Positions 16,401-24,557 of a stretch of 64,000 nucleotides of DNA are shown here, piece by piece. The position numbers and the translations under genes are program-made. The first letter of the stretch is position 1. Every line of letters begins with the position of its first letter. Below the pieces are notes generated by a model, which worked only from the letters and a program-made list of their open reading frames with translations, had not been told where the DNA came from and did not search any database. The stretch is taken from NCBI RefSeq assembly GCF_036688685.1, contig NZ_JAQQPS010000016.1, positions 100,763 through 164,762 on the forward strand, given 5' to 3'. The DNA comes from JALYUM01 sp036688685 (GTDB taxonomy: Bacteria; Pseudomonadota; Gammaproteobacteria; Burkholderiales; Burkholderiaceae_D).

Positions 16401-17613
16401 CTGGATCGCGGAAGCGGCGCGCTTTGCGCCAACCTTGCGCATCAAACTGTTCGGCCCCGGCGACCGCGCCGACATGCTGGAGAACGCCGGCGCCTTCGAC
16501 CTGGTCATCTGCAGCTACGGCTTGCTGCAGCTGGAAGCGCCGTCGTTTGCCAAGGTCAAATGGCACAGCATCGTGCTCGATGAAGCGCAAGCGATCAAGA
16601 ACGCCAACACACGCCGCTCGCAAGCCGTGATGGCGCTGCAGGGCGACTTCAAAATGGTGGCCACCGGCACGCCGCTGGAAAACCACCTGGGCGAATTGTG
16701 GAACCTGTTCCGCTTCATCAACCCGGGTTTACTCGGCAGCGCCGACCAGTTCAGCCTGCGCTTTGCCGGGCCGATCGAACGGGCCCAGGACAAGCGCGCT
16801 GAAACGGCCGCGCGCGCGCGCCTGCGCCGCCTGATTCAACCGTTCGTGCTGCGCCGGATTAAATCGCAGGTGCTGGCCGAACTGCCGCCGCGCACCGAGA
16901 TCGTCATCCCGGTCGACCTGTCCGCCGACGAAACGGCGCTGTACGAATCGCTGCGGCGCCAGGCCATCGACAAGCTGGCGAATTTGCAGCAGCCGCAGAA
17001 CCAGAAGGCCATCGAGATTCTGGCCGAGATGATGAAGCTGCGTCGCGCGTGCTGCAATCCGAACCTGGTCGCGCCCGAACTGGGGCTGGCCAGCAGCAAG
17101 CTGGCGCTGTTTGCGAAACTGGTCGACGGCCTGCTGGAGAATAAACACAAAGTGCTGGTGTTCAGCCAGTTCGTGGATCACTTGTCCTTGATTCGCCAGC
17201 ACCTCGATAAAGAGGGCATCCGCTACCAGTACCTCGATGGTTCGACGCCGATGCAGGAGAGGAAGCGCCGAGTGGACGCTTTCCAGGCTGGCGACGGTGA
17301 CCTGTTCCTCATCAGTTTGAAAGCGGGCGGGGTCGGCATCAACCTGACCGCGGCCGACTACGTGATCCACATGGATCCGTGGTGGAACCCGGCCGTGGAA
17401 GACCAGGCCTCGGACCGCGCGCACCGCATGGGCCAGCTGCGGCCCGTGACGATCTACCGCCTCGTCACCCGCCACACCATCGAAGAAGGCATCGTCGACC
17501 TGCACCGCCACAAGCGCGACCTGGCCGACAGCCTGCTGGAAGGGACCGACAGCGCGGCGCGCCTGTCGCCGGCCGACATGCTGGCCATGCTGCAGGAGGG
17601 ATTGGCGAAGTGA
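13480..17613 (+). CDS. Very large SNF2-family (DEAD/DEAH-like) ATPase
   Basis: A 1377-residue protein. The last 450 residues are a complete Swi2/Snf2 motor: Asp-Asp-Met-Gly-Leu-Gly-Lys-Thr near 940, Asp-Glu-Ala-Gln near 1036, Gly-Thr-Pro-Leu-Glu-Asn-His near 1065, Ser-Leu-Lys-Ala-Gly-Gly-Val-Gly near 1280, Asp-Pro-Trp-Trp-Asn-Pro-Ala and Arg-x-His-Arg-Met-Gly-Gln after it. The first 900 residues are unusual: a winged-helix-like start (residues 10-80), then a helical, TPR-like region to about 450, then beta-rich sequence. Such motors translocate on duplex DNA and remodel protein-DNA or RNA polymerase complexes. The target here is unknown. It is coupled to the S9 peptidase by an ATGA overlap. 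Confidence 0.85.
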   Translation: MIQSVVDTLFNASTTLQKQILALLAIAGEPVGRKRIGEYLTPLFEGTASALSFEIDQLRDRGLITESVGRGFTIVPGVAWPALDAVLRNHSFGDVRDLYLAAMPMRTTWQGSVSLRSYRHGLALLRLALFDGEGPKAVANLLAACLACHESAYLHPLVEIFGRPFVPDMIEHINPALRADIMAVLLNQAQRDPLTAPAMRDYALDLTSTTGGSVNLRSAVTAHLILCGRLDEATRVMVDLDSSTTLYHAATIMLLRDDSEKALAGFELALKTLRKETGKRKAIFEGFGGYLYVTALLRSGDPKHDKLAEAYLDSATRAVQSHDTAVYQQLSMLRQIRAGTVDTDVLRSRNWEVALQPVTFRALMYWWLGVEQLDEHRMRLEEALDQANAAGFTLIAAQLAAVLGQLGYVSHERDAITLRQNGRLSDMSIWFAREEPWQRQLNALINLQPAVNVETVKESRLVWLLRYQDEMGVQHIEPREQKRDAQGGWSRGRAVGLKRLSEEAAELDFLTSQDLQVASTIAGYKYYGNSAVRYEFDTGKAIAALIGHPLLFWFDTPGTRIELLPGEPELLVKAAGGKVTITMRPSLTSDERLDSIVSRETPTRLRVVKIKDEHRRIAAIVGEGLVVPLQAERQVLQAIGAISASITVQSDIGGSAADIEQVTADPRMHVHLLPYQQGLKMQILVRPLPGAGAYYPPGDGGESVIADVSGVRTEAKRDLNGEREAERELIGACHGLDHAEPEHGEWLLGQPIACLELLAELQELDPTKVVVAWPEGESFRVIKKVETKAVKLSIKRDKDWFAASGEVEVDENKVMDLRTLLESLRAGEGRFVALGNNQFMALSHELHRRLMELSSFSDPTGDGVKVNPLASFALEELAQDAGGVQSDKAWKDHLARLASTSDYVPQLPSTLQAELRDYQLEGFSWLARLAHWGVGACLADDMGLGKTLQALALLLLRAPQGPALVVAPTSVCMNWIAEAARFAPTLRIKLFGPGDRADMLENAGAFDLVICSYGLLQLEAPSFAKVKWHSIVLDEAQAIKNANTRRSQAVMALQGDFKMVATGTPLENHLGELWNLFRFINPGLLGSADQFSLRFAGPIERAQDKRAETAARARLRRLIQPFVLRRIKSQVLAELPPRTEIVIPVDLSADETALYESLRRQAIDKLANLQQPQNQKAIEILAEMMKLRRACCNPNLVAPELGLASSKLALFAKLVDGLLENKHKVLVFSQFVDHLSLIRQHLDKEGIRYQYLDGSTPMQERKRRVDAFQAGDGDLFLISLKAGGVGINLTAADYVIHMDPWWNPAVEDQASDRAHRMGQLRPVTIYRLVTRHTIEEGIVDLHRHKRDLADSLLEGTDSAARLSPADMLAMLQEGLAK

Positions 17614-17682
17614 TGGCGTGCGCTCCACTGCTGTGCGATCATGCCTCTTTGAACGTTCAGTTGTAGGGGAGTAGTGACAGCG

Positions 17683-18168
17683 ATGGATGAAAACAACGCA
17701 GGACACGCAGCGGCGCACGCGCAGGTCATCGGGCGCAAATCCTGGCTCGCGTATGGCGGCGTCGCGCTGCTGGCCGTGATCCTGTTGGGCGGTTTGCTGC
17801 CGGCCGCCTTCCTGTGGAACGAGACGGCCGCGCTCTGCGTGCTGGTGGCGTCCGGCGCCATCCTGTTTTACCGCATCGCCTTGCTGCGCAGCGTGCTGCT
17901 GTACATTGACGATGCCGGCGTCTGGGTCCACGCCGGCGTGCTGCCCTGGAAAAAGGGCGTCACCGGAGTGAAATGGCGCGACGTTGACGAAGCGACGTAT
18001 GCACAGGGCTTCTGGAGCTGGCTGACGCGTTCCTACATGGTGCGGATCGGTCACCGCTTCACCAAATCGAATGAAATCGTATTGTCCAATATCGGCGGCG
18101 GCAAACACGCCGTCGGCTTGATCAATGCGCGCCACCAGGCGATCGTCCGCGCAGGACTGGACGATTGA
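17683..18168 (+). CDS. Small membrane protein with a bacterial PH-like (DUF304) domain
   Basis: About 161 residues: a short polar N-terminus, two adjacent transmembrane helices (roughly 20-40 and 45-65) and a beta-rich cytoplasmic domain that starts with Leu-Leu-Tyr-Ile-Asp-Asp-x-Gly-Val-Trp-Val and contains Trp-Lys-Lys-Gly and Val-Lys-Trp-Arg-Asp-Val. This resembles the bPH_2/DUF304 layout. A GTG at 17674 is an alternative start: GGGGAG lies too close to it and somewhat far from the ATG, so the choice is uncertain. It follows the SNF2 gene by about 70 bp on the same strand. Function unknown. Confidence 0.65.
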   Translation: MDENNAGHAAAHAQVIGRKSWLAYGGVALLAVILLGGLLPAAFLWNETAALCVLVASGAILFYRIALLRSVLLYIDDAGVWVHAGVLPWKKGVTGVKWRDVDEATYAQGFWSWLTRSYMVRIGHRFTKSNEIVLSNIGGGKHAVGLINARHQAIVRAGLDD

Positions 18169-18196
18169 CCACCTTTATCAAGACAAGGTCCCGACC

Positions 18197-20050
18197 ATGA
18201 TGAAAACGAAAATTGCGCTGGCAGTGATGCTGGCCACGCTGGCGCTGGCGCCGGCAAGTGCCGCCAAAAAGCATGGCAAAGCCACGCACAGCACCACCAA
18301 ATCCAAGGCCAAGGCCAAGCCCGAGAAGGCCGCCGCGGCAGCGCTGCCGGCCATCGTCGCCGCGCCTGCCGACCGGCGCCAGGACCGCGCCCTCGACACG
18401 CTGGCCATGCAGTTCCTCACCGCCCTGTGGCGCATCGATCCGGAGAACGGGATTGGCGTCGGCAAGTATGAAGCCGCCGCCAACCTGACCTTGCCCGATC
18501 CGGCCACGCGCGCCAAACAGCTAGCCTTTGCCAACGACTGGCTGGCCAAATTCCGCAAGCTCGATGCCAGCCAGTTATCCAGCAAGCAGCGCACCGACCA
18601 GGCCCTGTTGATCAACAAGCTGGAAACCGACCGCTGGTTCCTGACCACCTTCAAGGCCTGGGAGTGGAACCCGGCGCTGCACAATATCGCCCAGCCGCTC
18701 GACCTGATTTTGACCACGGAATACGCCTCGAAACCACAGCGCCTGCGCACCCTGCTCAAGCGCCTGGCCAACGTGCCCGCGTTCTACCAGGCCGCGCAGG
18801 CATCGATCGTCCATCCAACCCACGAGCACACGCAGCTAGCCATTGCACAGGCACCAGGCACGATGGCGATCCTGGCCGATATCGGCAAGGCCGCGCAGGA
18901 ATCGATTTTGACGGTGCAGGAAAAAGCGATTTTTGCGGCCCGCATCGCCAACGCCGGCACCGCGCTGATCGGCTACACCGACTTCCTGTATGACATCGAC
19001 CGCAAACAGCAGGCGAACAACAGTGCCCGCTCCTTCCGCATCGGCAAGGACCTGTACGACGCCAAGTTCGCGCTCGAAATTCAATCGTCCAGCAACGCCG
19101 AGCAGACCTACCAGAAGGCTTTGCGCGCACGCGAAGAACTCCTCACGCGCATGGACGGTTACGCCGACACACTGTGGGCCGGCACCATGGGCAATGTCGC
19201 CAAGCCGGCCGACCGCACCGCGAAAATCGGCGCGGTCATCGACAAGCTCTCGAGCCGCCACGTCGCGCGCGAGAATTTCGTGTCCGAGATCCGGCGCCAG
19301 ATTCCGGTGCTGCAGGACTGGGTCATCAAGCACAACCTGCTGTCGCTCGACGCCAGCAAACCGCTGGTGGTGCGCGAAACGCCGATGTACCAGCGCGGCG
19401 TGGCCGGCGCGTCCATCGACGCCCCGGGCCCGTACCGCCCGCGCGACAAGACCTATTACAACGTCACGCCAATGGACGGCCTCTCGGCGGCCCAGGCCGA
19501 AAGCAGCCTGCGCGAGTACAACGAGTGGATTTTGCAGATCCTGAATATCCACGAGGCGATCCCGGGCCACTACGCGCAACTGGTGTATGCGAACCGCTCG
19601 CCGTCGCTGGTCAAATCCCTGTTCGGGAACGGCGCCATGGTCGAAGGCTGGGCTGTGTACGGCGAGCGCATGATGCTCGAGTCCGGCTACGGCGACAACA
19701 CGCCCGAGATGTGGCTGATGTATTCGAAGTGGAATTTGCGCAGCGTATCGAACACCATCCTCGATTACAGCGTCCACGTACTTGGCATGACCCAGCAGCA
19801 GGCGCTCGACCTGCTGGTGCGCCAGGCGTTCCAGACGCCGCAGGAAGCGGCCGAAAAATGGCGACGCGTGCAACTGTCGTCGGTGCAGCTGACCAGTTAT
19901 TTCAGCGGCTACAGCGAGATCATGGAGCTGCGTGAAGAGCGCAAACGCGCACTGGGCGACAAATTCGATCTGAAAGCGTTCAATGACAAGTTCCTCAGCT
20001 ACGGCAATGCACCAGTGCGGGTGATCCGCGAATTGATGATGCAGCAGTAA
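18197..20050 (+). CDS. DUF885 family protein, putative secreted metallopeptidase
   Basis: A 617-residue protein with a signal peptide (residues 1-22, ending Pro-Ala-Ser-Ala-Ala), a Lys/Ala-rich segment to about 50 and a long helical DUF885 domain. The domain contains His-Glu-Ala-Ile-Pro-Gly-His near 451, an HExxH-like motif with an insertion that is typical of this family and probably binds zinc, plus Glu-Gly-Trp-Ala-Val-Tyr-Gly-Glu about 30 residues later, where the third ligand is expected. Likely periplasmic peptidase. ATG 18197 is preceded by AAGG at a suitable distance; an immediately following ATG is equally possible. Confidence 0.85.
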   Translation: MMKTKIALAVMLATLALAPASAAKKHGKATHSTTKSKAKAKPEKAAAAALPAIVAAPADRRQDRALDTLAMQFLTALWRIDPENGIGVGKYEAAANLTLPDPATRAKQLAFANDWLAKFRKLDASQLSSKQRTDQALLINKLETDRWFLTTFKAWEWNPALHNIAQPLDLILTTEYASKPQRLRTLLKRLANVPAFYQAAQASIVHPTHEHTQLAIAQAPGTMAILADIGKAAQESILTVQEKAIFAARIANAGTALIGYTDFLYDIDRKQQANNSARSFRIGKDLYDAKFALEIQSSSNAEQTYQKALRAREELLTRMDGYADTLWAGTMGNVAKPADRTAKIGAVIDKLSSRHVARENFVSEIRRQIPVLQDWVIKHNLLSLDASKPLVVRETPMYQRGVAGASIDAPGPYRPRDKTYYNVTPMDGLSAAQAESSLREYNEWILQILNIHEAIPGHYAQLVYANRSPSLVKSLFGNGAMVEGWAVYGERMMLESGYGDNTPEMWLMYSKWNLRSVSNTILDYSVHVLGMTQQQALDLLVRQAFQTPQEAAEKWRRVQLSSVQLTSYFSGYSEIMELREERKRALGDKFDLKAFNDKFLSYGNAPVRVIRELMMQQ

Positions 20051-20066
20051 GTACGCACTCTCGGCT

Positions 20067-20082
20067 GGCTGCGCTCGCAGCC
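20067..20082 (+). terminator. Weak hairpin after the DUF885 gene
   Basis: GGCTGC and GCAGCC around GCTC form a perfect 6-bp stem 17 bp after the stop. It is not followed by a clear T run, so intrinsic termination is only possible. Confidence 0.35.
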
Positions 20083-20224
20083 GGCTTCTGCCCTCCTCTT
20101 CTCCAAATGATCATGTGCAGATCCGCACAGCGCGCCTGCCGCAACGCACCCCTGCGCTTTGATTTTGGCGCACTAGAATGAATTGCAGACCACGAATCTG
20201 CGCTTCCAATAGACGGAGACGACC

Positions 20225-21721
20225 ATGACCAACCGCCCTACATCACGCGTGGCGCGGACCGCGTGCGCCCTGCTACTTCTCGCCCCCTGGCTGGGCACGC
20301 AGGCACAGGTCCATTCCGGCCCCGGCACCTGGAGCAGCAACCAGACCTGGGCCACGGACACCGTCAACGGCGGTTCCTTGACCGGCTATTATTACTGGCC
20401 GGCCACCGCGCCCACGCTGGCCGGCAAGCGCGCCCTGGTGTTGGTCTTGCACGGTTGCCAGCAGACCGCGGCTGGCGACGTCATCAACAACACCGACAAC
20501 GGCTTTAACTGGAAGGCAGCCGCCGACCAGTACGGCGCAGTGATCCTGGCGCCGAATGCGACAGGAAATGTGTACAGCAACCACTGCTGGGACTACGCGC
20601 GCACCAGCCACAACCGCACGTCCGGCCACGATGGCGTGCTGCTCGAGCTCATCAATCGCTTCGTCACGAATACCCAGTACGCCATCGATCCGAAACAGGT
20701 GTACGTGGCCGGCCTGTCGTCGGGCGGTGGCGAGACGATGGTGCTGGCCTGCATGGCCCCGGACATCTTTGTTGGCGCCGGCATCAACGCCGGCCCGCCT
20801 CCGGGCACGACGACGGCACAAATCAGCTACGTACCGGGCGGCTACACGGCGACCACGGCAGGCAACAACTGCCGGGCTCTGGCTGGCGCCAATACGGCCA
20901 GCTTCGCCACCCAAATTGCCAGCGTCATCTGGGGTAGCAGCGACTACACGGTGGCGCAGGCGTATGGTCCAATGGATGCAGCGGCCATGCGCATCGCCTA
21001 CGGCGGTAATTTTTACCAGGGCGCGAGCGCGACCGTGCCGGGTGGCGGCAGCAATATTCCCTACACCGACGTCAACGGCAAGCTGCGCACCTCGGAGATC
21101 ACGGTAGCCGGGATGGGGCACGCGTGGCCTGCCGGCAACGGCGGGCAGAGCACGAATTATGTCGATGCCACGCACGTCAATTACCCGTCGTTCCTGATGA
21201 ATTTCTGGTCGACCAACAACCTGCGCGTGAACCAGACGGGGGCGCCGGTGATGGCTTCGTGCAGCGCAACGGTGGCTGGTTCCACCGTCACCGTGAACGG
21301 CGCGGCGACGGACAGTGCGGGGGCGATTTCCAGCTACAAGGTGGTCTTGAGCGGGCCGACAGCCGTCAACGATGCGGCGGCCGGCAGCGGCGCGACTTTC
21401 AGCAAACAGTATTATTCGCTGACGAACGGCACGTATGCGGGAATGGTGACTGCTGCCGACAGCGGGACGGGCCTGACCTCGGCGGCGTGTGCCATTCCTG
21501 CGTTTACCGTCGGGACATCGGCGCCGCCGCCGGCGACGTGTACGGCGACGACATCAAGCAACTACGCCCACGTGCAGGCGGGCCGCGCGCACAATGGCGG
21601 CGGGTACGCGCTGGCGAACGGGTCGAATCAGAATATGGGCTTGAACAATACGTTTTATACGACCACGCTGGCGCAGACGGCAGCCCGGTATTTTGTAATC
21701 GGAGCGTGCCCGTCGCGCTGA
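20225..21721 (+). CDS. Extracellular PHB-depolymerase-family esterase
   Basis: A 498-residue secreted alpha/beta hydrolase. Residues 1-28 form a signal peptide ending Ala-Gln-Ala. The catalytic domain holds the oxyanion segment Val-Leu-His-Gly-Cys-Gln-Gln near 78, the nucleophile in Gly-Leu-Ser-Ser-Gly-Gly-Gly near 163 and the histidine in Gly-His-Ala-Trp-Pro near 297. A Thr/Ala-rich fibronectin-like or Ig-like segment follows (about 340-430). The last 60 residues, from Cys-Thr-Ala-Thr, resemble the C-terminal domain found on many such depolymerases in this order, containing Ala-Gly-Arg-Ala-His. Substrates may be short-chain polyhydroxyalkanoates or feruloyl/acetyl esters. Its upstream region is about 170 bp. 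Confidence 0.85.
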   Translation: MTNRPTSRVARTACALLLLAPWLGTQAQVHSGPGTWSSNQTWATDTVNGGSLTGYYYWPATAPTLAGKRALVLVLHGCQQTAAGDVINNTDNGFNWKAAADQYGAVILAPNATGNVYSNHCWDYARTSHNRTSGHDGVLLELINRFVTNTQYAIDPKQVYVAGLSSGGGETMVLACMAPDIFVGAGINAGPPPGTTTAQISYVPGGYTATTAGNNCRALAGANTASFATQIASVIWGSSDYTVAQAYGPMDAAAMRIAYGGNFYQGASATVPGGGSNIPYTDVNGKLRTSEITVAGMGHAWPAGNGGQSTNYVDATHVNYPSFLMNFWSTNNLRVNQTGAPVMASCSATVAGSTVTVNGAATDSAGAISSYKVVLSGPTAVNDAAAGSGATFSKQYYSLTNGTYAGMVTAADSGTGLTSAACAIPAFTVGTSAPPPATCTATTSSNYAHVQAGRAHNGGGYALANGSNQNMGLNNTFYTTTLAQTAARYFVIGACPSR

Positions 21722-21735
21722 CAATTTCGTTGGCC

Positions 21736-21763
21736 CGTCATCCCCGCGCAGGCGGGGATGACG
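21736..21763. repeat. REP-like palindrome between esterase and tatC
   Basis: A perfect 12-bp stem (CGTCATCCCCGC paired with GCGGGGATGACG) around loop GCAG. It lies between two converging genes and could terminate both. This is the longest uninterrupted stem of the family in the window. Confidence 0.85.
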
Positions 21764-21780
21764 TGTTTACGACTAAACAA

Positions 21781-22551
21781 CTACTTCGTCACCGTCAAAT
21801 CATCTTCCGGCGGCGCCTGCGTCGCACGAACGAACGCCGGCGCCAGCAACAAGCCCAGCTCGTACAGCAGGCACATCGGAATGGCCAGGGCCAGCATACT
21901 GAAACCGTCCGGGGGCGTGATGATCGCGGCAATGACGAACGAGCCGACGATGGTGTACGAACGGATCGAGCGCAGCTTTTCGACGCTGACCAGTCCCATG
22001 CGCACGAGAATGACCACCACCACCGGCACCTCGAACGTTGCCCCGAAGGCCAGGCACATCGCCATCACGAAATCGAGATAGTTCTCGATATCCGGCATGA
22101 CGGTGATCGACGCGGGCGCAAACGATGCAATGAAGTGGAACACGTTGCGGAACACGAAGAAGTAGCAGAACGCCACCCCGGCCATGAACAGCAGGGAGGA
22201 CGACAGCACTAGCGGCAGCACCAGCCGTTTTTCATGGGCGTACAGGCCGGGCGCGATGAACGCCCACAATTGGTAAAACACCCAAGGCAGCGAAATGATG
22301 AGCGCGAGCATCAGCGTCACCTTCATCGGCACCATGAACGGCGCCGAGACGCCCGTGGCAATCATCATCGCGCCCGGCGGCAGCGAGGCCAGCATCGGTG
22401 CTGCGAGGAAATTGTAGATGGTGGCAGGACCGGGCCAGGCAAACAGGCCGGCACAAATGATGGCCACGCCGATGGCGGCGCGGACCAGACGGTCGCGCAG
22501 TTCAACCAGGTGGGAAATGAAGGTTTCTTCGGCCGGAGCTTGGACAGTCAT
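21781..22551 (-). CDS. tatC: Twin-arginine translocase subunit TatC
   Basis: A 256-residue inner-membrane protein with six hydrophobic helices. It is the receptor that binds twin-arginine signal peptides of folded proteins. The conserved N-terminal segment His-Leu-Val-Glu-Leu-Arg-Asp-Arg-Leu, the Pro-Phe/Met-rich periplasmic region after the first helix, and the Phe-Glu-Val-Pro-Val motif of the fifth helix are present. The start overlaps the tatB stop by one base (TAATG), indicating coupling. It is the last gene of tatABC and is followed by the palindrome at 21736. Confidence 0.95.
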   Translation of the reverse strand: MTVQAPAEETFISHLVELRDRLVRAAIGVAIICAGLFAWPGPATIYNFLAAPMLASLPPGAMMIATGVSAPFMVPMKVTLMLALIISLPWVFYQLWAFIAPGLYAHEKRLVLPLVLSSSLLFMAGVAFCYFFVFRNVFHFIASFAPASITVMPDIENYLDFVMAMCLAFGATFEVPVVVVILVRMGLVSVEKLRSIRSYTIVGSFVIAAIITPPDGFSMLALAIPMCLLYELGLLLAPAFVRATQAPPEDDLTVTK

Positions 22552-23042
22552 TAAAAGAAAGAGGTATTGGATTTGACGCCAGGGCGGAAACGGCGCACGC
22601 GCGCGGCGCCGGAAATGACGTGCGTCTTGCCGCCGTGGCGCTGCTTGTACCAGGCCGGAATGGCCGAGGTGCGCACCAGCTTGTTGCGGCGGAAATCTTT
22701 GGCTTTGCGTTCCAGGTCGCTGATGGTGGCGGGAGAAGGCGTGCCGGCCACCGGGACGTCGTGGCGCAAGGCGTGTTCCACTTCTTCCATGCTGCCGGAA
22801 ATCGTGCTCTGCACGTCGTCGCGGATGGACTGGGCGCTGTTTTTGACTTCCTGGTGCAGGCTGCGCAGCTCGTCGAGCTCGATTTCGCGGCTGACTTCGG
22901 ATTTCACCTCGTGCAGGTAGCGCTGGGCGCGGCCATACAGGGTGCCTGCCATGCGTGCAACGCGCGGCAATTTTTCAGGACCGATGACAATCAGTGCCAC
23001 CACGCCAATGATGGCGAGTTTCGTTAAACCCAGGTCGATCAT
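22551..23042 (-). CDS. tatB: Sec-independent translocase subunit TatB
   Basis: 163 residues: one N-terminal membrane helix with the Gly-Pro-Glu-Lys-Leu-Pro hinge at about residues 21-26, then an amphipathic helix and a long polar tail, as in TatB. TatB forms the substrate-receptor complex with TatC. Met-Ile-Asp-Leu-Gly at the start is typical. It lies 15 bp after tatA and overlaps tatC by one base. The tail is variable in the family. Confidence 0.95.
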   Translation of the reverse strand: MIDLGLTKLAIIGVVALIVIGPEKLPRVARMAGTLYGRAQRYLHEVKSEVSREIELDELRSLHQEVKNSAQSIRDDVQSTISGSMEEVEHALRHDVPVAGTPSPATISDLERKAKDFRRNKLVRTSAIPAWYKQRHGGKTHVISGAARVRRFRPGVKSNTSFF

Positions 23043-23057
23043 GGCGTGGCGTGATCC

Positions 23058-23309
23058 TTAGTGACGGGATTTTTCGCGCGTTTCCACGTCGATGGTGGCT
23101 TTGTCGGCCACTTGCGATGGTGGCGCCGGCGGCACCGACGTCGATGGCGTCACCGGAGGTGGCGTTGCCTCATTGTCCTTGATGCCATCTTTAAAGCCTT
23201 TGACGGCTTTACCGATGTCCGAACCCATATTGCTCAATTTCTTGGTACCGAAAATGAGGATTACTACCACCAGGAGAATCACCCAGTGCACAGCGCTCAT
23301 TGAACCCAT
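23058..23309 (-). CDS. tatA: Sec-independent translocase subunit TatA
   Basis: 83 residues: a single membrane helix, the Phe-Gly-x-Lys-Lys-Leu hinge, an amphipathic helix (Gly-Lys-Ala-Val-Lys-Gly-Phe-Lys) and a Pro/Thr-rich tail. TatA oligomers form the passage for folded cargo. The open frame extends far upstream, but the ATG at 23309 has AAGGAG 6 bp before it and begins exactly at the family N-terminus, so I use it. First gene of tatABC, about 90 bp after the HIT gene. Confidence 0.95.
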   Translation of the reverse strand: MGSMSAVHWVILLVVVILIFGTKKLSNMGSDIGKAVKGFKDGIKDNEATPPPVTPSTSVPPAPPSQVADKATIDVETREKSRH

Positions 23310-23401
23310 AATCTTCTCCTTGCAGGGCAATACGCCCGAATTCGTGGAACGACCCACCGCCAGTATAAGCGATGCGGCAGTATCGTGGCATTTGCAATGT
23401 A

Positions 23402-23776
23402 CTAGCTGGCCAACCCACGCCATGGTTTGGGGCCGCCATAGACATGCAAATGCAGGTGATACACCTCCTGCCCGCCGTCCGGTCCGCTGTTGATCAGCGT
23501 TTTGAAGCCGCCGTGCGGCACGCCCGCTTCGTCGATCGTGACCGCGCAACCATGCTCGGCGGCCAGTTTTGGCGCCAGCGCCAGCAATTTGCCCAATACA
23601 TCAACTTGCGACGCGGTCGCCTGCGACAGCGTCGCGATATGCACCTTGGGAATCAGCAGCAAATGGACCGGCGCGGCCGGATGGATATCCTTGAACGCCA
23701 GCACATCGTCGTCTTCATACACGATGCTGGCTGGAATTTGTTTGGCGACAATCTTGCAGAAGATGCAATCTGGCAT
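23402..23776 (-). CDS. HIT family nucleotide-binding protein (HinT-like)
   Basis: 124 residues of the histidine triad family, which hydrolyses AMP-linked lysine or amines (HinT branch). The N-terminal Cys-Ile-Phe-Cys-Lys-Ile and the C-terminal His-Leu-His-Leu-His-Val-Tyr-Gly-Gly motif with the catalytic histidine are present. The ATG at 23776 matches the family start; upstream in-frame codons would run into hisE. It lies 10 bp downstream of hisE on the same strand, so it is probably co-transcribed with the his genes, as commonly seen in betaproteobacteria. Confidence 0.93.
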   Translation of the reverse strand: MPDCIFCKIVAKQIPASIVYEDDDVLAFKDIHPAAPVHLLLIPKVHIATLSQATASQVDVLGKLLALAPKLAAEHGCAVTIDEAGVPHGGFKTLINSGPDGGQEVYHLHLHVYGGPKPWRGLAS

Positions 23777-23786
23777 GCGATGCTCC

Positions 23787-24137
23787 TTAATTGGGTCGTG
23801 CGGCTTTTTCATCCAGCCCCGACAAGCCTTCGCGCCGGGCCAGTTCATCGAGCACCTGCTGCGGTGTCAGCTTGAACTGGGCCAGCAATACCAGCGAGTG
23901 GAACCACAGGTCGGCGCATTCATACAGCACCTTCGAACTATCGCCGTCGACGCGCGCATCCTTGGCGGCCATGACGGTCTCGGTGGCTTCTTCGCCGATC
24001 TTTTTCAAAATCGCGTCATCGCCTTTCGAAAACAGGCGCGCTACGTAGGACTTGGCAGGGTCGCCGCCATTTTCAAGCTTGCGCGATTCGATGACTTCAA
24101 AGACGCGGTTCAGTATTTGATCAGATGCTTCGCTCAT
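23787..24137 (-). CDS. hisE: Phosphoribosyl-ATP pyrophosphatase
   Basis: 116 residues of the MazG-like all-alpha pyrophosphatase fold. It removes pyrophosphate from phosphoribosyl-ATP, the second step of histidine synthesis. Key features are Lys-Lys-Ile-Gly-Glu-Glu-Ala-Thr-Glu and Tyr-Glu-Cys-Ala-Asp-Leu-x-x-His with the metal-binding acids. HisE is separate from HisI here, as in most betaproteobacteria. The start overlaps hisI by 4 bp (ATGA). Confidence 0.95.
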   Translation of the reverse strand: MSEASDQILNRVFEVIESRKLENGGDPAKSYVARLFSKGDDAILKKIGEEATETVMAAKDARVDGDSSKVLYECADLWFHSLVLLAQFKLTPQQVLDELARREGLSGLDEKAARPN

Positions 24138-24538
24138 GCCGGTTTCTTCGCATTCGTATAAATCGTTTCCGGATCCTGCAGCACCGGATCGACGGCCTGC
24201 CATTCGGCGCCGTCGAATTTTTGATAGAAGCAGGAGTGGCGGCCGGTGTGGCACGCAATGCCGCCGACCTGCTCGATTTTGAGCAGCACCACGTCTTCGT
24301 CGCAGTCGACGCGCATTTCCAGCACCTTCTGGATGTGGCCGGACTCTTCGCCCTTGTGCCACAGTTTTTTGCGCGAGCGCGACCAGTACACGGCCTCGCC
24401 GGTTTCCACCGTGCGCGCCAGCGCGTCGCGGTTCATCCAGGCGAACATGACCACATCGCCACTCGACGCTTCCTGGGCGATCACGGGCACCAGCCCATTT
24501 TCGTCCCAGCGCACTTTTTTAAGCCATTCGTTTGCCAT
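24134..24538 (-). CDS. hisI: Phosphoribosyl-AMP cyclohydrolase
   Basis: 134 residues. It opens the adenine ring of phosphoribosyl-AMP, the third step of histidine synthesis. The zinc and substrate motif Cys-His-Thr-Gly-Arg-x-Ser-Cys-Phe-Tyr, the Arg-Val-Asp-Cys-Asp-x-Asp metal motif and Trp-Ser-Arg-Ser-Arg near 52 are visible. ATG 24538 is the family start, 19 bp after the hisF stop. Overlaps hisE by 4 bp. Confidence 0.95.
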   Translation of the reverse strand: MANEWLKKVRWDENGLVPVIAQEASSGDVVMFAWMNRDALARTVETGEAVYWSRSRKKLWHKGEESGHIQKVLEMRVDCDEDVVLLKIEQVGGIACHTGRHSCFYQKFDGAEWQAVDPVLQDPETIYTNAKKPA

Positions 24539-24557
24539 CTCTTGTTTTACCTTCGTT

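Noticed and set aside
13480..17613. A phage-defence system built on the SNF2 gene
   Set aside because: Defence systems with SNF2 motors normally include nuclease, methyltransferase or DUF partners nearby; none is adjacent here, and the orphan methyltransferase is 11 kb away in a biosynthetic operon.
21736..21763. Calling the long hairpin simply an intrinsic terminator
   Set aside because: It shares sequence and loop type with REP-like units at three other loci and lacks a T run, so it is listed as a repeat that may also terminate.
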